Shown: piece after piece, positions 36,301 to 49,966 of the stretch
How the letters are laid out: the number at the start of each line of letters is the position of its first letter
How positions within the stretch are numbered: position 1 is the stretch's first letter
DNA from: Daphnia carinata
Lineage: Eukaryota; Arthropoda; Branchiopoda; Diplostraca; Daphniidae
Length of the DNA: 64,000 nt
NCBI RefSeq assembly: GCF_022539665.2
Contig: NC_081337.1
Span: forward strand, 4,254,679 to 4,318,678
Reading direction: 5' to 3'
Notes under the pieces: model-generated
Seen by the model: the letters and a program-made list of their open reading frames with translations, nothing else
Databases searched by the model: none
What the model was told of the DNA's origin: nothing
Translations under genes and position numbers: made by a program

Positions 36301-39300
36301 GGTGATGAATCTCGGCCGATGCTATGTGATCAACTGACCTATCCTGATCGATGTTTCATTCCGTTTTATATAGTAATAACTAATAACATCACAGTCCTTT
36401 TACGCACCCCCCTCCCTGCTGATATCTTTGTTGCACAAGGCCGAAATACATCTAAATCCCTGACAGGCTCAAGGTTTGCTTTTTGTTATTTACTCCTTTT
36501 AATTATTTTTTTGCCAAACACGTACGATATAACACTGTCACTCTATAAAAGCACGGTCAGCGAAAACTGTTCAATATTTTCGTCCGCCTTAGTCATTAAG
36601 CCAAAATGATCCTTCAGTCTCGCTGGAGCATTATTGCCTATATGGGGAGGGCATGATCAAGTGTAAGCTTATATATATAATCTTCTTCCAGTTCGGTCGC
36701 CTTTTACGTGTAAATATTCTTTAAAAAAAAAGTGGTTGGGTAGAGGCCTTTGATATTCCCTAAGAGAATTCTTATATATTCCTTATAAAATTGCATGCGC
36801 AAATAATATTTTATTCTTGGCAGACAGGGATCGCGCAAGGGTGTATCTTCACATTTGATTTTGATTTTCGACGAGCTCGGACGTTAAGGGATTTCTGGGC
36901 AAGTCATAAGATTTTTACTAAGTCCCTTTTTTTTTGTTCTTTTGCAATCCTTAGATTATTTCCCACAGGATAAACGTCGGACTATCCGATTGACAGAATA
37001 ATAATGACGAAAATAACCTTGAGCATTAAAGCCCGCGAATAGCAAACCAGTAGACTTATTTTAGTTTGATTTAATGATGTATCGTTCCACTACGCGGCCC
37101 AATATTTCGCTGCTTGCGCTTAGAACGAGCTCCAACTGGCTTGTTTATCGGCCAAGTTTTGTTTTCTTTTACGGTTTGACGTTTTGTGCGGTGGCCAGGG
37201 CACGTGACACTCGCGTGATTTAATGCGTGAATGATAAATAAACGGGCGTGCAGCCATGCATAAAGCGCCATACTGTTAGCCTCGTTGGCGGTTTGTATAA
37301 GAAACGACTATCGTGTCGGAAAATTTGTTTGGTCGCCACGTCACTGCGGGATGCACACGCACAAAAAACAAAACAAAAAAGACTGACACCTAGTGTCCTA
37401 TGAAGCAGTCGATTTTCGAGGAAACGCGTCATTCGGGATTTGGGTTTCGATGCTATCTCAACTTGAAATACACTCCAACCAGACTGCAAGGCAAGTTCGA
37501 AAATGTACAACGTGCATCGGACGTGAAATAGCAAATCTTCAAAGTAAAAATAGCCGACAAGGGACATATATGAAGAAACAAACAAAAGAAGGTGGCTAAA
37601 GTTGCCCAAACATAGAATCTTCTGCTATTTATACGAAGAGAAGCCTATAATTAAAAAACGCCTTGTTTAGAGAACTAAAATATTCACGTAGTGCAATCGG
37701 ATTTTTGGATGATATGACCGATCTGTCTAGACAAGAACGGATCGTTTTGTGAACACGAGCTTGTCGATCGGTAAATCACATTTATGGCCCCAAAACATTT
37801 AATTAATCAATTGGTGTCTAGCTGAAGCCGGTTAAAGCGGTAATTTGGCTGCTTTGACTGCGCACAAACCTATCAGTTTCGCGTGCATCGATGGTTTTTA
37901 TCGATTTCTTCAGAAACATCAAATCAATAAATCAAAGTTCGCAATTGGACAGCCAATGTTTTGAATTGGAGCGTCTTTACGTCCGCTGCTATAAAATACA
38001 AGTCAAAGAGTCGTTATTTTACTCGTTACGAGGTATCAATTTCGAAGGTTTCTCCAACTACTCCTCTCCCACTCCGCCCCCAAAGTCGGCGCGAGACACA
38101 ACAAATTAACGATACCCACGTCACGGCCGATAGTATTTATGCTGAATGCGATTCTTTTGTTGATCTTACTCCATTTACTCTACTGGACTTATCAACACAC
38201 CACGTTCAGGTCGTGTCCTTCATTGATAATTTGCTACCAGGACTGTTCCAGTCGAATTCACATTGGCGGAATGTCGCCCTCTAGTCTGATCCTGAGGGCG
38301 TCATGAACGTTTTACTCGAGAAAAACAAGCAAAAAAAAAAAACAGAAATTCGAAATCAAACTGGGTAAGCAAAAGAGAAGAAAAAAGAATAAATGCGTGG
38401 CCAACTGCAGACTCGCCACGTTAAAAGACCTTTGAACGAGACGTAAACACTCGCGATGCCTTCTTCCCTTCTCTAATCGCTTAAGAGTTCAACAACATAA
38501 GCACGATCTATTTTTGTCTGCGTACCCGGCCAAAAATCGAAATCCTCAAGATCAAATACCCTTGACCGAGTGGTCGCCTGGACGGAAGTGTCTGTCTCGA
38601 CTGGCTGCGCACCAACATTCCACATAATTACGTCAGGCGTGGTGGCAGGCGTATAATCGTGATTTACTTTTTAATTCCATTACGACACCACATCAATTCA
38701 AGACATCGTTTTTACGATTATACAGCATACCACGCTGGATTATTCGTTGTGAAAAATCACGTACAGGCGATTCAACTGCTATGCCGTTAAAAGAATTGCT
38801 TATCGACCGTGCGTACAAGCGTCCCATTCTCTGTTGAACGTGATTTGCGTCAGACCTTTCAACAGCGCACGAAAGTTCTCTTTTTCTTTGCGATGAATGG
38901 AAGTTTATATTCCATACCTGCGTCACAAGAACTGAAACCAATGTCGAACGTGATCTTTTCCCAATGCGCAACCTACCGTAAAATATGTGCGAAAGAAACG
39001 TATTTTTTTTATAGACACTCGGCTGCTCGCAACCGTGTGGCCGTTAAATCGTAATGAGCCGACCAAAGTGCCAGATGCTAAGAAATGATGAATGACACAC
39101 TTATGCGCAGACTTGCCTGCCAAGATGTTCTACCAAAAAAAAAAGGATAAGGGGCATTGCCTTATGTTTTGTACGAACGATGGTTAACCCACTGTATGGT
39201 GAAAAATCGCGTTTGCTCTTTTTATCGAGGTGCTTTTCAATACTCTTAATCATTATAAACAGGATTTAATGGCCTCCTGTTGAAGCGATCTACTTAGAAC

Positions 39301-41477
39301 GATTAGGGCATATTCCAGTTTAACGTATTTACGGCTACATTTTCTTGCACAACTTCTAACTTCCATTTTCAAATAAATGCGAACGTACAGTGCCCTCATT
39401 TATTTAAAAATATACTTGTGCCAAGGGTCATATTTAAAAATCAATCTTATGTCAGCTCGCGGTGAAATGGAGTTCAATTGATTGTGAAATGTTTTCTTTC
39501 GTTTTGGAACGCTTTAAAAAGAAAAGGTGTAGCGGTATAACGATCCTCTAGGGGAAGCTGCAAACAACCTATTTTACACCTTTTAAACCGAAATGAAAGA
39601 AATTCTACCTTAAACGTCGATAAATTTTGTTTTAATTGAGAAAAGTCATAGATCCCGAGAAGCTTCTCAAGAATAATTTTTGATCTTGAAAGTTAGATCT
39701 GTAAAAACTTAGCCTATACCTATTATTGTGAATAGGAATGATAATCCTTGATTTAACGACTTGTTGAGGGAACTAAAATTTCGCAATCATATTCGCGTGA
39801 TCTTGTGGTATTATCTCTAAGGAGGTCAGATGCATTGAGTGACGTATCGCGATTAGTGAAGTATGGAACAAAGTTCTTGAGGCGCGCTCTCAGCAAAGAA
39901 TGCCGAGGATATCCTGCTTTATGTAAAAACGCGGTGCGGCAATTCAGTTCATTTGCGTAGTTGAAAAAATCATTCTATCGAATAACAGTTGTACGATTTC
40001 GGACTCCGTGTATTTATGATTCTGGCTCACAATACAGCAGGTTCAAGAACTGACACCGTTATATTTACAGTACAAATGCTTTCATTAGTTACATACATTT
40101 TATTTTGATGTAAAACGACTTATTTCACCCTAATGATGTGCAAGTGACGAAGTGTGGCTAACACTACTTTCACTTGTGGGCGGTTGCCCTCACCGTGGAG
40201 CAAAGCAGTTGCTGTCCTTTTACTTTCTGGTGACAGACTACGCACAATGCAGTGCTTTGTGCATTCCTCAAGCTTCACGCGGACGGCTCTGGCTCGTTAA
40301 ACAACGGTGCATCAACGTAAAAACTTTTACGCCCTATCAGCTAATTTTCATTCCCATTAAATACTGATTTATTCTATTATGAAAATAAAAGATTGTATTT
40401 TATAAAGTGAGCCATTTTGCTCGTCAAGAACAAAACTGTGGGTTGATAGCACGAAAATCACTTGAACTAATATCTGTATTGACTGATAATACGATGCAAG
40501 TTGAAAAATTTACTGGAACATGAAAACGTTAAAATATTAATCGTTGTTCGAGGCAAAGGATTTGTGGCTCAGTGGAGCTGTTAACATTCTATCATGACGA
40601 GAAACAGAACGCCAACATTGAAAACGTACGGTCATTGCAATCACACGGCCAAACAGATGGATCGTGGTTTAAAGAAAAAAAAGAACCAATCGAATTTCTA
40701 TGCCGATCTGCGATCATCGATCAAGTTAGCAGATTCTCCACCCAGAGCCTACAATCACCGGGAACCAGCTGACAGCTGATTCCCCAACAGTTAATTATTT
40801 GAACTGAGAAAATGAGACTACTCAGGGTCAGGGTTATCGAATTGTTTTGGCTATTGCAAATGGTTATAGCGAATGGTTAAGCCATTAGTGTAAACAGCTA
40901 ATGACTGAAACCGATGTCACAAGTTTTGGTACACTTCACGGAAATTCTTAGATCTGTGGATGCTCAAATTATTTTGTTATTTTCTCTTTTTAAAGGTGAC
41001 TGTCTCTCGTTGTCTAGGGAACATCGGGTTCACATACTTATTGTCACCGTATTCCACATCGATTTTTTAATATGAATACTTAAAAGGCCCTCTATAATGA
41101 GAAATCGTAAAAATAAGAAAACGCATCGCACTTCAAAATACTTCCCGCTGATTTTTAATGCCGCCTTCTTACACGGATTCAGAATTATTAATTCGCTAAA
41201 GATATTACGTTCATTTAATATTTAACGAAGTCCCTCTAACACTGTATGGTAGTTCCGTATTGAAAAAGGTAAAGTGATATGATACTATAACTTCGATTTG
41301 ACATATGTATTAGCTAATCACATCTTCCTATTAGTAAACACCATACTTCTTTAATGTCCTGACAGTCGGTATGGGTCAACGTCAACTGCCAAATACACTA
41401 AAGAAATTATGCTGTTTTGGCGTTTGAGAACATTTTGCTTTTGCACGACACACAGAGGCGACAAGCTTACCACAGGT
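36301..41477. other. Intergenic region between the chitin-binding gene and Dicer-1
   Basis: About 5 kb with no supported gene. It includes the first copy of a dispersed repeat (about 39985-40370), described separately. The rest is AT-rich with short frames lacking support. Confidence 0.5.
39985..40370. repeat. Dispersed repeat, copy 1
   Basis: The segment starting ttgtacgatttcggactc matches 61853-62100 in the same orientation. Shared blocks include gtatttatgattctg, acagtaca(a/c)atgctttcatta, the ggacggctc(t/c)gg block and cattcccatt. This copy carries an extra 150 bases or so in its middle. No coding content or terminal repeats were recognised, so the type is unknown. Confidence 0.5.
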
Positions 41478-44400
41478 TCACTGTTCACCGCGTTTGGTCA
41501 GCATTTTGCGTTTCTCTAACGTTCGCAGTGCATATTTAGCCGCAGTGCACTTTGCAATGCGATAATTTCGCCCAATACCTTTAAAAGTTCCTTTACCAAT
41601 GACGTCAACGGTAACTCTCAAACGACCGTCTGGTAGGCGTTCAGCTTTTCTGTATATCCAATTGCGCACAAGTTAGCAGACATAAAAGAACTCGAAGCAG
41701 AGAGAAATGCCAAGTTGGCTATCGCTTCTTACCCAAATTTAACTCGATCGGTTTCTAGTTCCAGCAATTCTCTGATGGGCGACTTCGGAACATTTATACT
41801 AAACTCGTCTGTACAGAAGAAGAAAAAAAAAACATTATCAGAAACCATTTTCTCTAATCATCGAAAAACAAATACCAATTTCTTTTTTCATCATATTGTA
41901 GTACACTCTCCAAACAGCATTGAGCGACATGTGTGAATCGAGGTATATAGCTCCGGCTACTGATTCAAATACATCGCCAAGAACTTTAGGCACTTCCACG
42001 TCTTCGGCTTCAATCATATAATACTGTAAAACAGAAATCTGATATTTATCTATTGGACAATTGAATGAGTTTTGTAAATGAATACTTCTTCATTAATAGA
42101 GTGTCCATTTTCCTCTTGAGCTTTGATGAACTTATCCATAATTTGATTTAGAGTAGGCGACAAGTGTTTGAAATAGCGATGGAATTCAAAACGCTCTGCC
42201 AAAACAGCAAACGTCGTATTATTCACTAATGCTGAGCGCAGATCAGTAAGGGCACCGGGTGGGTGACGAGGTAAATTTTCGTACAAATATCGCGTAATCA
42301 GGTAATCTATTGATACATCAGCAAAAACCCCTATAATGAATGCCAAAATATGTAATTCAAACATTTTTACCTAAGACGGCATCACCGAGGAATTCCAGTC
42401 TCTGATAGCAATCGGTCAATCTGTTGAGATAGTACGAGGCGTGGCTGAAGGCCTGCAACAGGTAGGAGCGGTCGTTAAACTTGTAGCATATCTTTTCTTC
42501 GAACGAATCAAATCCCGCTAACATGTGATCAAGCATAACATGAACACGTAATGGCTGATCTACTAAAGGTGAGACAGGTGGAGTCCAGTAGCCATAAGAA
42601 CCTTCATCAAGGACAGGGAGCACTTTCAATCCAAGCCAGGACATGAAAAGCAGGGCCCCTCTTGGACCACAAGCTCTGAGGTATGCTCCAATGAGCGCCT
42701 CTACACAATCAGCAATACTTTTATCAGGTATGCTATGTTGCGTTAGTAGGTTATAAGGAACGAAACGAGGTAAATCTTGGGCATGATAGATATTTCCTTC
42801 GACTACCATGTCCTCGACTGACGGAATTTTCCCACCAAATCGCAACATGATCTGCTCCGATTTCTCTTGAACCAAGGCTTTCACTTGTTCGCTTGACATA
42901 TGCTCCATGCCCTACAATGCCATTTACGAAATTAATTTCTTTTTCACGAGTAACAAAGTGACGGCAGAGTTAAATGATTTTAAAAAGTACCTGAAGATCC
43001 ACGACATTCCAATAATTCAATGGGATTCCAGATGAAATCAGTGCTTCTTCCAAGGCATCTGGGATTACGTAGCCAGGCGGCAACCAATTCTCGTGTGGAT
43101 TGAATTTTGTTGCAACCATGCATCCACCGAAAAGTTTTTTCTTGCCCAACTGATAAAGATGGAGATTGGAAACTTGACGCGACCGCAGATGACTGAGTTC
43201 CCCCTCGTGAATACTGTTATATTTGCAGTACAAATACGTTGTGATGGAGTACTTTAAGAACGAATCGCCAATCGTTTCAAGTCGCTCTAAATTAATGCCA
43301 TCATTGGCACTAGACATTGTGAAAGCCTGTAGAATCACGCTCGGAGATGGCCCCGGATGGCTTTCTAAACCCTGTTGCTCGTCAAAACTGAAGGGGAAAT
43401 CCAAACCAGGAACTGACATTTCTACTGTTGCTAATAACGATTTTTCTTTTTGGAGTGGATGAACTATGTGGGGGAGGTGAGTGGATGGATCAGAAGATGG
43501 ATCACATTCGTCATGAATCTCACTGGTACATTGTGCCAGCAACAGGCTAGTAAGCTCTAGCATATGTGGGCTCTCAGATGCCAGTCGTCGATTTGATTTG
43601 CCTGTTGGTGAGCCAGAGATTTCGTGGGAGTTTTTCACATTTCCCGAAACTTCTGCCAGATTGTCTGGATGGTCCACTATCCGACTATGGAAAGGCGATG
43701 CAATAGGGATCTCTTTATCCACAGGCACGACGGATTCATCAACAATCACTGCTTTGTGTAACTTGAGCAAATCTTCACATCTGCGTTCCAAATCACTGTT
43801 TGTTAAATCAACGTTCCATCGGTTTTTCATGCTAAGCAAATCTTCGACCTGTTCATAAGGCTCTTCGTCGTCCATCTGACCTTCTTCTAATTCTTCCTCC
43901 TCGGGACTTTTAAATTTTTTTGCTTTTTGGTTAATGGGTTCTTCGATCGCTTCTGCGGTGTCTCCTCGACAGACAAATTTGGGTCCGAATTCTTTCACTT
44001 TACAAACATTTTCTTCTTCCTCGGAATCATCGTCCGTGTCACTGTCATTCATGCTTTGATCACTGTTATACGAGCCGTCCGAAAAATTGCTAATCAATTC
44101 CGACGGTGACTTCGGGCGGTACTGGGAGAATTCCTTTGGTTTTGGCTCATCCCAGGATCCAACGTAATCTTGCGTTCCCACGCCGAACTTAGGGAGAGAT
44201 CCTTCAAGTCCAGAAATATCCACCACCGGTTTAGACCAGTCAAAATCTGCTCCATTATCATTGGTCAGCAGAGCTACTGCTTGAAGATCGCTATAGTCAT
44301 AGTCTTCATCAGCCGTTTCTCCCGTTCCTGTATGACAAAATACAAATAGTATTTATTATTAAATAAGCGATTTAGCTTGTTATGACGTATTACCATTCTG

Positions 44401-47400
44401 GTTGTTGCCATCAACCGTATCCGGGTTCCATACTCCGATATCCAATAAAGAAGCTCCCGTGCTCTTTTTCGCTTCCTTACTTTCTCGTTTCTGCGGCTTT
44501 GAAGGCGATTTTGGTACGTTACCGTTTTCGATTTCATCTTTTGGCTGTTTAACTTCTTCAACATTTTTAGCACTGATTGCATTTTTAACCGGTGGTAATA
44601 TAGGATCTGAGGATTTGCATTTCCAATCGAATCGTAAGGCGGGCCAGCGGAAATCTAAACAAAATAGACAAAGCACTTAATAACACGAGTTCGATTAAAT
44701 TAACCTAATACTACGAACCAGGATCGAGCTGGCTCTTTCCCAGCGAGATTTCCATCGCTACTTTGCAGCGGAGTTGTTCCGCCAGGAGGAGACCGTTCAA
44801 ACGGTAAAGAATGCACGGTAAACTAAAATGGGCGCAAATGGCCAGAAAAGATATGGAATTGTTTTTATGAAAACGCCAAGAAATTTTCTCGAAAGAAGAA
44901 TGAATAAAGCAAATATTAAATAATTAACGACATTTACCAAACTACTTGTCTCCATAGAGAGGCCGAAAAAGGATGGATGCTACACAACTCAGGCACCAAT
45001 ATTTGCTTTTGCTGCAGACTTTCTCGCTGGGTCTTTTTTGTATGCTCCGAACTAGTAGGGAGCATTACACCTTTTCGGTTCACATATCTGTGTAAGTATT
45101 ATGAAAACGCAAGAGATGTATGAAACATTTGCAACGAGAAATAAACCTCTCATACGCACCTTGGCGTTAAGAAGTTTAATCTAGCTGAAGTGTGATCCAC
45201 GTCCAAGAGCGGCTGCTTCAGGTTCTGGATTTGGATCCCATATTTATGGCGGTAATATTTTTCGAATGTTGGATAGTTGTTATCAGGAAATTTTGACTGC
45301 GGGTTGAGTTCGGTGAATATCTCGGCAACGTAGAAACATTGCGGATGTTCTTGGTCCCGATACCATTTCATCACGACCGCATCAGCAAAAAGGCGAGGAT
45401 CAAAGACATAACCGGTTCTCTCTTCGTCTGCTACCAGCTGAGGTTTCGCGTCTCGAACAGATGAAATTAAATCGATGAATGCAAAATCCAGATGTAAGGG
45501 GGAATAGTCCGCTAACGAATTCCTCTTTAAAGGCACGATTAGATAGGAACAGTCGGCGTGAAAAACATCTAACAACATTGGGTCCTTTTCCAAAGAAAGC
45601 ACGTTTCGGAAGATGTAGCGTTGAAAATCTGTTATTTGTTTTAATTGCTCGTCGGTCACATAAACCTCATCGGCAATTTTTACTATTTGCACTTCCACCT
45701 CGCCTGACCGGGTGAAAATAGGAAACGGGCAAATTTGCGATAGCGGTTTACTATTCAAAATTCCCAAACTCTGCAGGGAGTTCTCAGGTTTGTAAATTTT
45801 TCTCCCACGCGTGTTTTGCTCCTCAGGTATAGGCTCAGTTAGTACCTAATAAATTCTTTTTCATTAATAATCGATTCCCTGAATGTAAAACAAATACCAT
45901 TGTGATTGCGTATAAGTAACAGGGTTGATTGGGACGTGGAATTCCATCGACAAACGGCTCGGCCACTTGCTTATAATAGTACTGCCTTCGTTTCGTAGTG
46001 CCCGGACGTGGCAGATTGTCGGGAACAATTTCGTCTTCCAAATCAGCGTTGTAATCCTCCTCCTCCTCCAGTCGGAGATTTTCCTTCCCAGTGGGATAAA
46101 AGTTATCGTCCAGCTCTTTCTGCTGGTGCAATAATCGACACGCTTCCAGCGCTGCAGATCGTTTGGCTATTACTTTCGATGGCATGGGAAGACCTGATAC
46201 AGTTTGCCGCAGAGAGGAATTTATTGGTAGTTGTAATGAGCAAACATACGCTACATCCAAGCGCATTTTTCCTGCTGCATCGCTTTTGTGAAATAGTTCG
46301 CACCATTTGTCCCATGCAGATGAGTCAACGTATTCTTGCTTTACTGTTCGTATTTTCCAAACAGGAATAAGGCGAGTGAAACAATCACTGGGCAACTTTG
46401 CGCAATATCTAAAAATATTTATCTTTCTGAAAATTACAGTCGTTTTTATTTTAACCCATTTGCGTTATACCTGTTAATGATGGAGATGGCGTTTTGTAAA
46501 GACGCATAAGATTTCGAAGCATCACCAGACGTGTACGGTTTCTCAACATTATTGAGCATATCTTCACTGTGATTGACGAACTCGGCCAAAGAGTTGTGAT
46601 AGCCACTTTTACTTAGCAGAATTTGTTCAGTGGCATGGAAGTGAGAGAGATTCACTAGAAATTCGTCTATGCGCTCCTTCTCGACCATCAGAATATAATG
46701 GGATTTTTTAGCGCGCGCTCGAGCCTTTGAATGGACATACGCACGGTAAGTTTGTGGCAAATCGTACCGGATAACCAGATGACACGCTGGAACGTCAATA
46801 CCATCCTCTAGAACGCTCGTGGCTACGAGAATATTACAATCGCGACTGCGAAAACGTTTCATAACGTCTTCTTGCTTCCGATCTTCACTTTCTGTTTCCT
46901 TAACGGTCATGCCTTCAGTCCGATCAACGGTATACAGAGGGCTTAGATACGCTAACTGAGGGTCGCAACGACTTGCATCCTAGACAATAATTAATTAAGA
47001 TATTTAATCCAACAAGGATTATGTAGCATCATCTTTTGATTACCTTTAAAAGATGATAGAGTAGTTTGGCTGTGGTGCGCCTCTCAGTGAAAATCATTCC
47101 ACATAGCTGATAAGCGTCTTCTCGAACTCGGTGATGACGAGCAGGGAAATCAGGACGCCTACGACGACTTACGTGACCCGACTGAGTAGTTGGTCGACGC
47201 ACAAAGGATGGGCCATTCTCAGGTAACTCTACGGCCTGTAATGGTTCTGTGGACAATTTTTGAACTTGATCAGCGAGATCGTCAGCATGAACTAATACGG
47301 TGGAATCGGTTTGCTCTGATGGATCGTTGTTCCCGGGCAATTTTGAAGTTATTGGCGGTCTATAAATACGCAGAATGTCCAAAAGGCGAAGAACTTTAGG

Positions 47401-49036
47401 GTGGCTAAACTTCTCTATACGTTCATATTCCGAGTATCGCTGAAATTCTTCTTCGCACAATGACCTACAAAATGGAATATAAAGAATGAAAAATACTTTG
47501 ATATCAGTACCATTAGAAAGCCAACCGTATTTCAAGCAAAACCGTAAAGACCAAACACAATAGAAGGTAATGTCTTTCATATACTGCTTTGGTTTTAAGT
47601 TTTTCTAAATGAATGAGATAAACCAAAGCAGCACGGTCTGCTCCCCATGGACCTAAGATAACGAAATAGTTCTGAGTTGTAACCGACATATGGGTACATA
47701 CTTTCTACAAAAAAGCGAATAAATACAAAGAAAAGAAAACCAAATCCTGCTACACAAACAAAACAATATTTCCAATAACTACAACCACTAACAGTAACCG
47801 ACAATGATTAATTAAGGTATGCTCTATCTTTTACCGAAATTTTGAATGATTTGGATATACTCTTCAAGTAGATCAACAGGTTCAAGGCAGGGATCGGGTA
47901 TTTCTTTAAGATAATCTTGCTCTCCATAATACTCTGTTGGATCATAGCGATGATCACGTAGATAACTGTTCAACTGCTGAACGCGATTCATAATTTCTAG
48001 CTCGAGCCGACAGGCTTCAGGCTTTGAAGATATTTCACACACTAATTCTTTGGGGCGAGTTGAATGCCTATATTCAATCGACGTTTAAATAGATGAGAGT
48101 AGAAATCATAATTTTAATGGATATGATTCCTCACTGTAATGCTGATAAAACATTGTTTGAAGTGGAGATAGAGGACTGCAATTTGTTTTCCAGAATGGTT
48201 ATCAATTGGGATAGTTCCATTGGCTTGCATATGTTATTCACAATTGATGTAGTCAATCCTAGGATTCTTGGATGTAGACTGTTGGCTGGCTTTTCATATA
48301 AATCCAATATTTTTTTCAAAGCTTCATCATTCATAATATTATGACAGTCATCCAATATCAACAAATTAAGCTTGCTCATTTCAAGGAAGCCTTTCTGGAT
48401 AGCTTCAAGGAAAATCACATAAGTCATAACAAGTACTTGGCTTTTTCCTAACTCATCTTTCCATCTAGAACAAGAACAGATGTTGTATTAAATATTTTCA
48501 AAATACTCATGTGCTTAGACATACCTCTGACAACTCCATTGTATTACACCTTTTTTCTCATGAAAAATTCCCACCTTCAAAGGAGTGTGATGACGTAAGT
48601 AGGCAGATCGCTGAAGTGCCAATTTAACTGTTGGTGTAAGGTATACAGAGGAAAATCCATGTTGTTGTGGTAAACTGATTAAATAAATCATCAGGGGGAA
48701 ATCTTAAAGTGCTGAGAATAATAAAAAAACATACCTGCAAACTTCAAAAGCTTTTTCACGTATTAACATTACAGCAACAAACATTTTCCCCAAATCTGCT
48801 TTTAAACATGCAATGGTATTTTTGAATTTAGCAGATTCAAAAAGTTCCACCTAAAAATTATGGAAAACAATTACGAATTTCATAAAATTTGATAGGTAAC
48901 TATGAATTATGTGCTTTAACAGAGTAATAACTATGTTTTAAGGATATAAAAAACCGAAAACCTCAGAATCTCTTGGTGTAAAATTGTCACTCGTTGATAA
49001 ATCCATCATTAATGGTAACATTCCTCTGTGTGTCAT
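41478..49036 (-). CDS. Dcr-1: Endoribonuclease Dicer-1 (complete, 19 exons)
   Basis: Nineteen exons join in frame: 49036-48962, 48850-48735, 48674-48525, 48464-48135, 48067-47835, 47652-47526, 47464-47044, 46979-46471, 46408-45898, 45845-45160, 45087-44938, 44822-44719, 44654-44394, 44327-42991, 42911-42371, 42306-42086, 42023-41876, 41808-41733 and 41649-41478, giving 2055 residues. Dicer-1 cuts pre-miRNA hairpins. Order: a degenerate helicase (1-650; Walker A position reads ADLGKM at 43-48, DECH box reads DDCH at 152-155), dimerisation domain (about 654-760), platform/PAZ (825-1100), RNase IIIa (E1572, D1579, D1738, E1741), RNase IIIb (E1843, D1847, D1941, E1944) and a dsRNA-binding domain (about 1977-2045). 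The lost helicase ATP site with intact RNase III centres fits insect-type Dicer-1, not Dicer-2. Segments such as [16 protein letters not shown] and [16 protein letters not shown] are typical. It is shorter than fly Dcr-1. ATG 49036 is preferred; an in-frame ATG at 49021 is possible. Confidence 0.95.
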
Positions 49037-49062
49037 GAAGTGAAATAACAAAAGGGTTTCAA

Positions 49063-49099
49063 TTAACGTAGTGTGAATAGAGACGAACCACTACGTTAA
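49063..49099. promoter_or_regulatory. Inverted repeat just upstream of the Dicer-1 start codon
   Basis: TTAACGTAGTG (49063-49073) and CACTACGTTAA (49089-49099) are perfect 11-base complements around a 15-base spacer, 27 bases above the Dicer-1 ATG. It lies in the promoter or 5' leader and could bind a dimeric factor or form a leader hairpin. Function is inference. Confidence 0.45.
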
Positions 49100-49639
49100 A
49101 AAGCTTTTGTTTACAACATGGCCTTTCGGCATGGGCTCTTGCGGTATTTGGACAAGCAGGGTTGGCGCTATTCCAACGAAATTATTCTTTGCACAACTTC
49201 GGCATCTAAAAACAGGGCTTGGCCCCACGATAATCGGCTGGCTTTTTGGCCGATCAAAGATAGTTTTGGGTTTCGGGGTGCCGGTTTTTTCTGTTTCTGG
49301 TCATTTAAGGCGGCCTGCGGGTTTAATCTTGTGCACCTTGTGCAAGAGGAAAGCACACGGGTTCGTTCTATACCCGTCACGTACCCCGATTACACCGTTT
49401 TCGGACAAAACTTTCCATCAAATTTTTTGCCATCTAGCGGAAATTTATTTCGTCGTATGTAAAGTTGCCGTGCGCGGCTGATTCGGCTTGGTTTAATTTT
49501 TTTTAGCGGCTTTTATTTATTAAAGCCAGTGTAAAGATTTTGTTAATGACAGTAGGGTCCCCGAAAGCACGAACCTCTCATATGAGATCACCGTACAGAA
49601 ACCAAAGGTTACTAGCCCAATGAGGAAGAACACATATTT
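49100..49639. other. Intergenic segment between Dicer-1 and the MTHFD fragment (left duplicate)
   Basis: A diverged copy of part of this segment lies at about 57490-57840. Two overlapping plus-strand frames of 114 and 124 codons (49118-49462 and 49107-49481) are present, but the other copy is riddled with frame changes. I therefore read the segment as promoter and intergenic DNA, not a gene. Confidence 0.55.
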
Positions 49640-49966
49640 TTTTTTATTTATTAGCAAACAAGAGGAACAGAAACCTCATCCAAAGTTCTTGCGGCTTTTA
49701 CGGCAGCCAGGACGATATTTTTCATGATATTACTACAGTCATAGGGCAAACTCCGCCTGGTTCTGGAGTAATCCAACAGGCTCTCTTCCTAGCTCGCCCT
49801 AAATCCACATCGCCCACCAGTCTAGGCCCCGACTTTTTGTTGCATCTGGCGAGCGAATTTCAGTAAGCCAAGAAATAAGCAGAAAGTGATATGTGGTATT
49901 ACCGGGAATAGACGTTATACCGCAATCTATCACAACTGCGCCTTTTTTTATCCATTCACCATATTA
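49640..49966 (-). pseudogene. Broken 3' fragment of MTHFD gene
   Basis: This matches 57861-58187, the last two exons of the intact MTHFD gene, in the same orientation and including the 57-base intron between them. Relative to the intact copy it has small length changes (around 49727-49732 and 49835-49840) that break the frame. Homology ends abruptly at about 49966 in the middle of an exon. It has no upstream exons. It is the right-hand end of the left copy of a tandem duplication. Confidence 0.85.

Noticed and set aside
49107-49481. Two overlapping plus-strand frames of 114 and 124 codons upstream of Dicer-1
   Set aside because: The duplicate segment at 57.5-57.7 kb has no matching frame, there is no domain, and the frames sit in the Dicer-1 promoter region.
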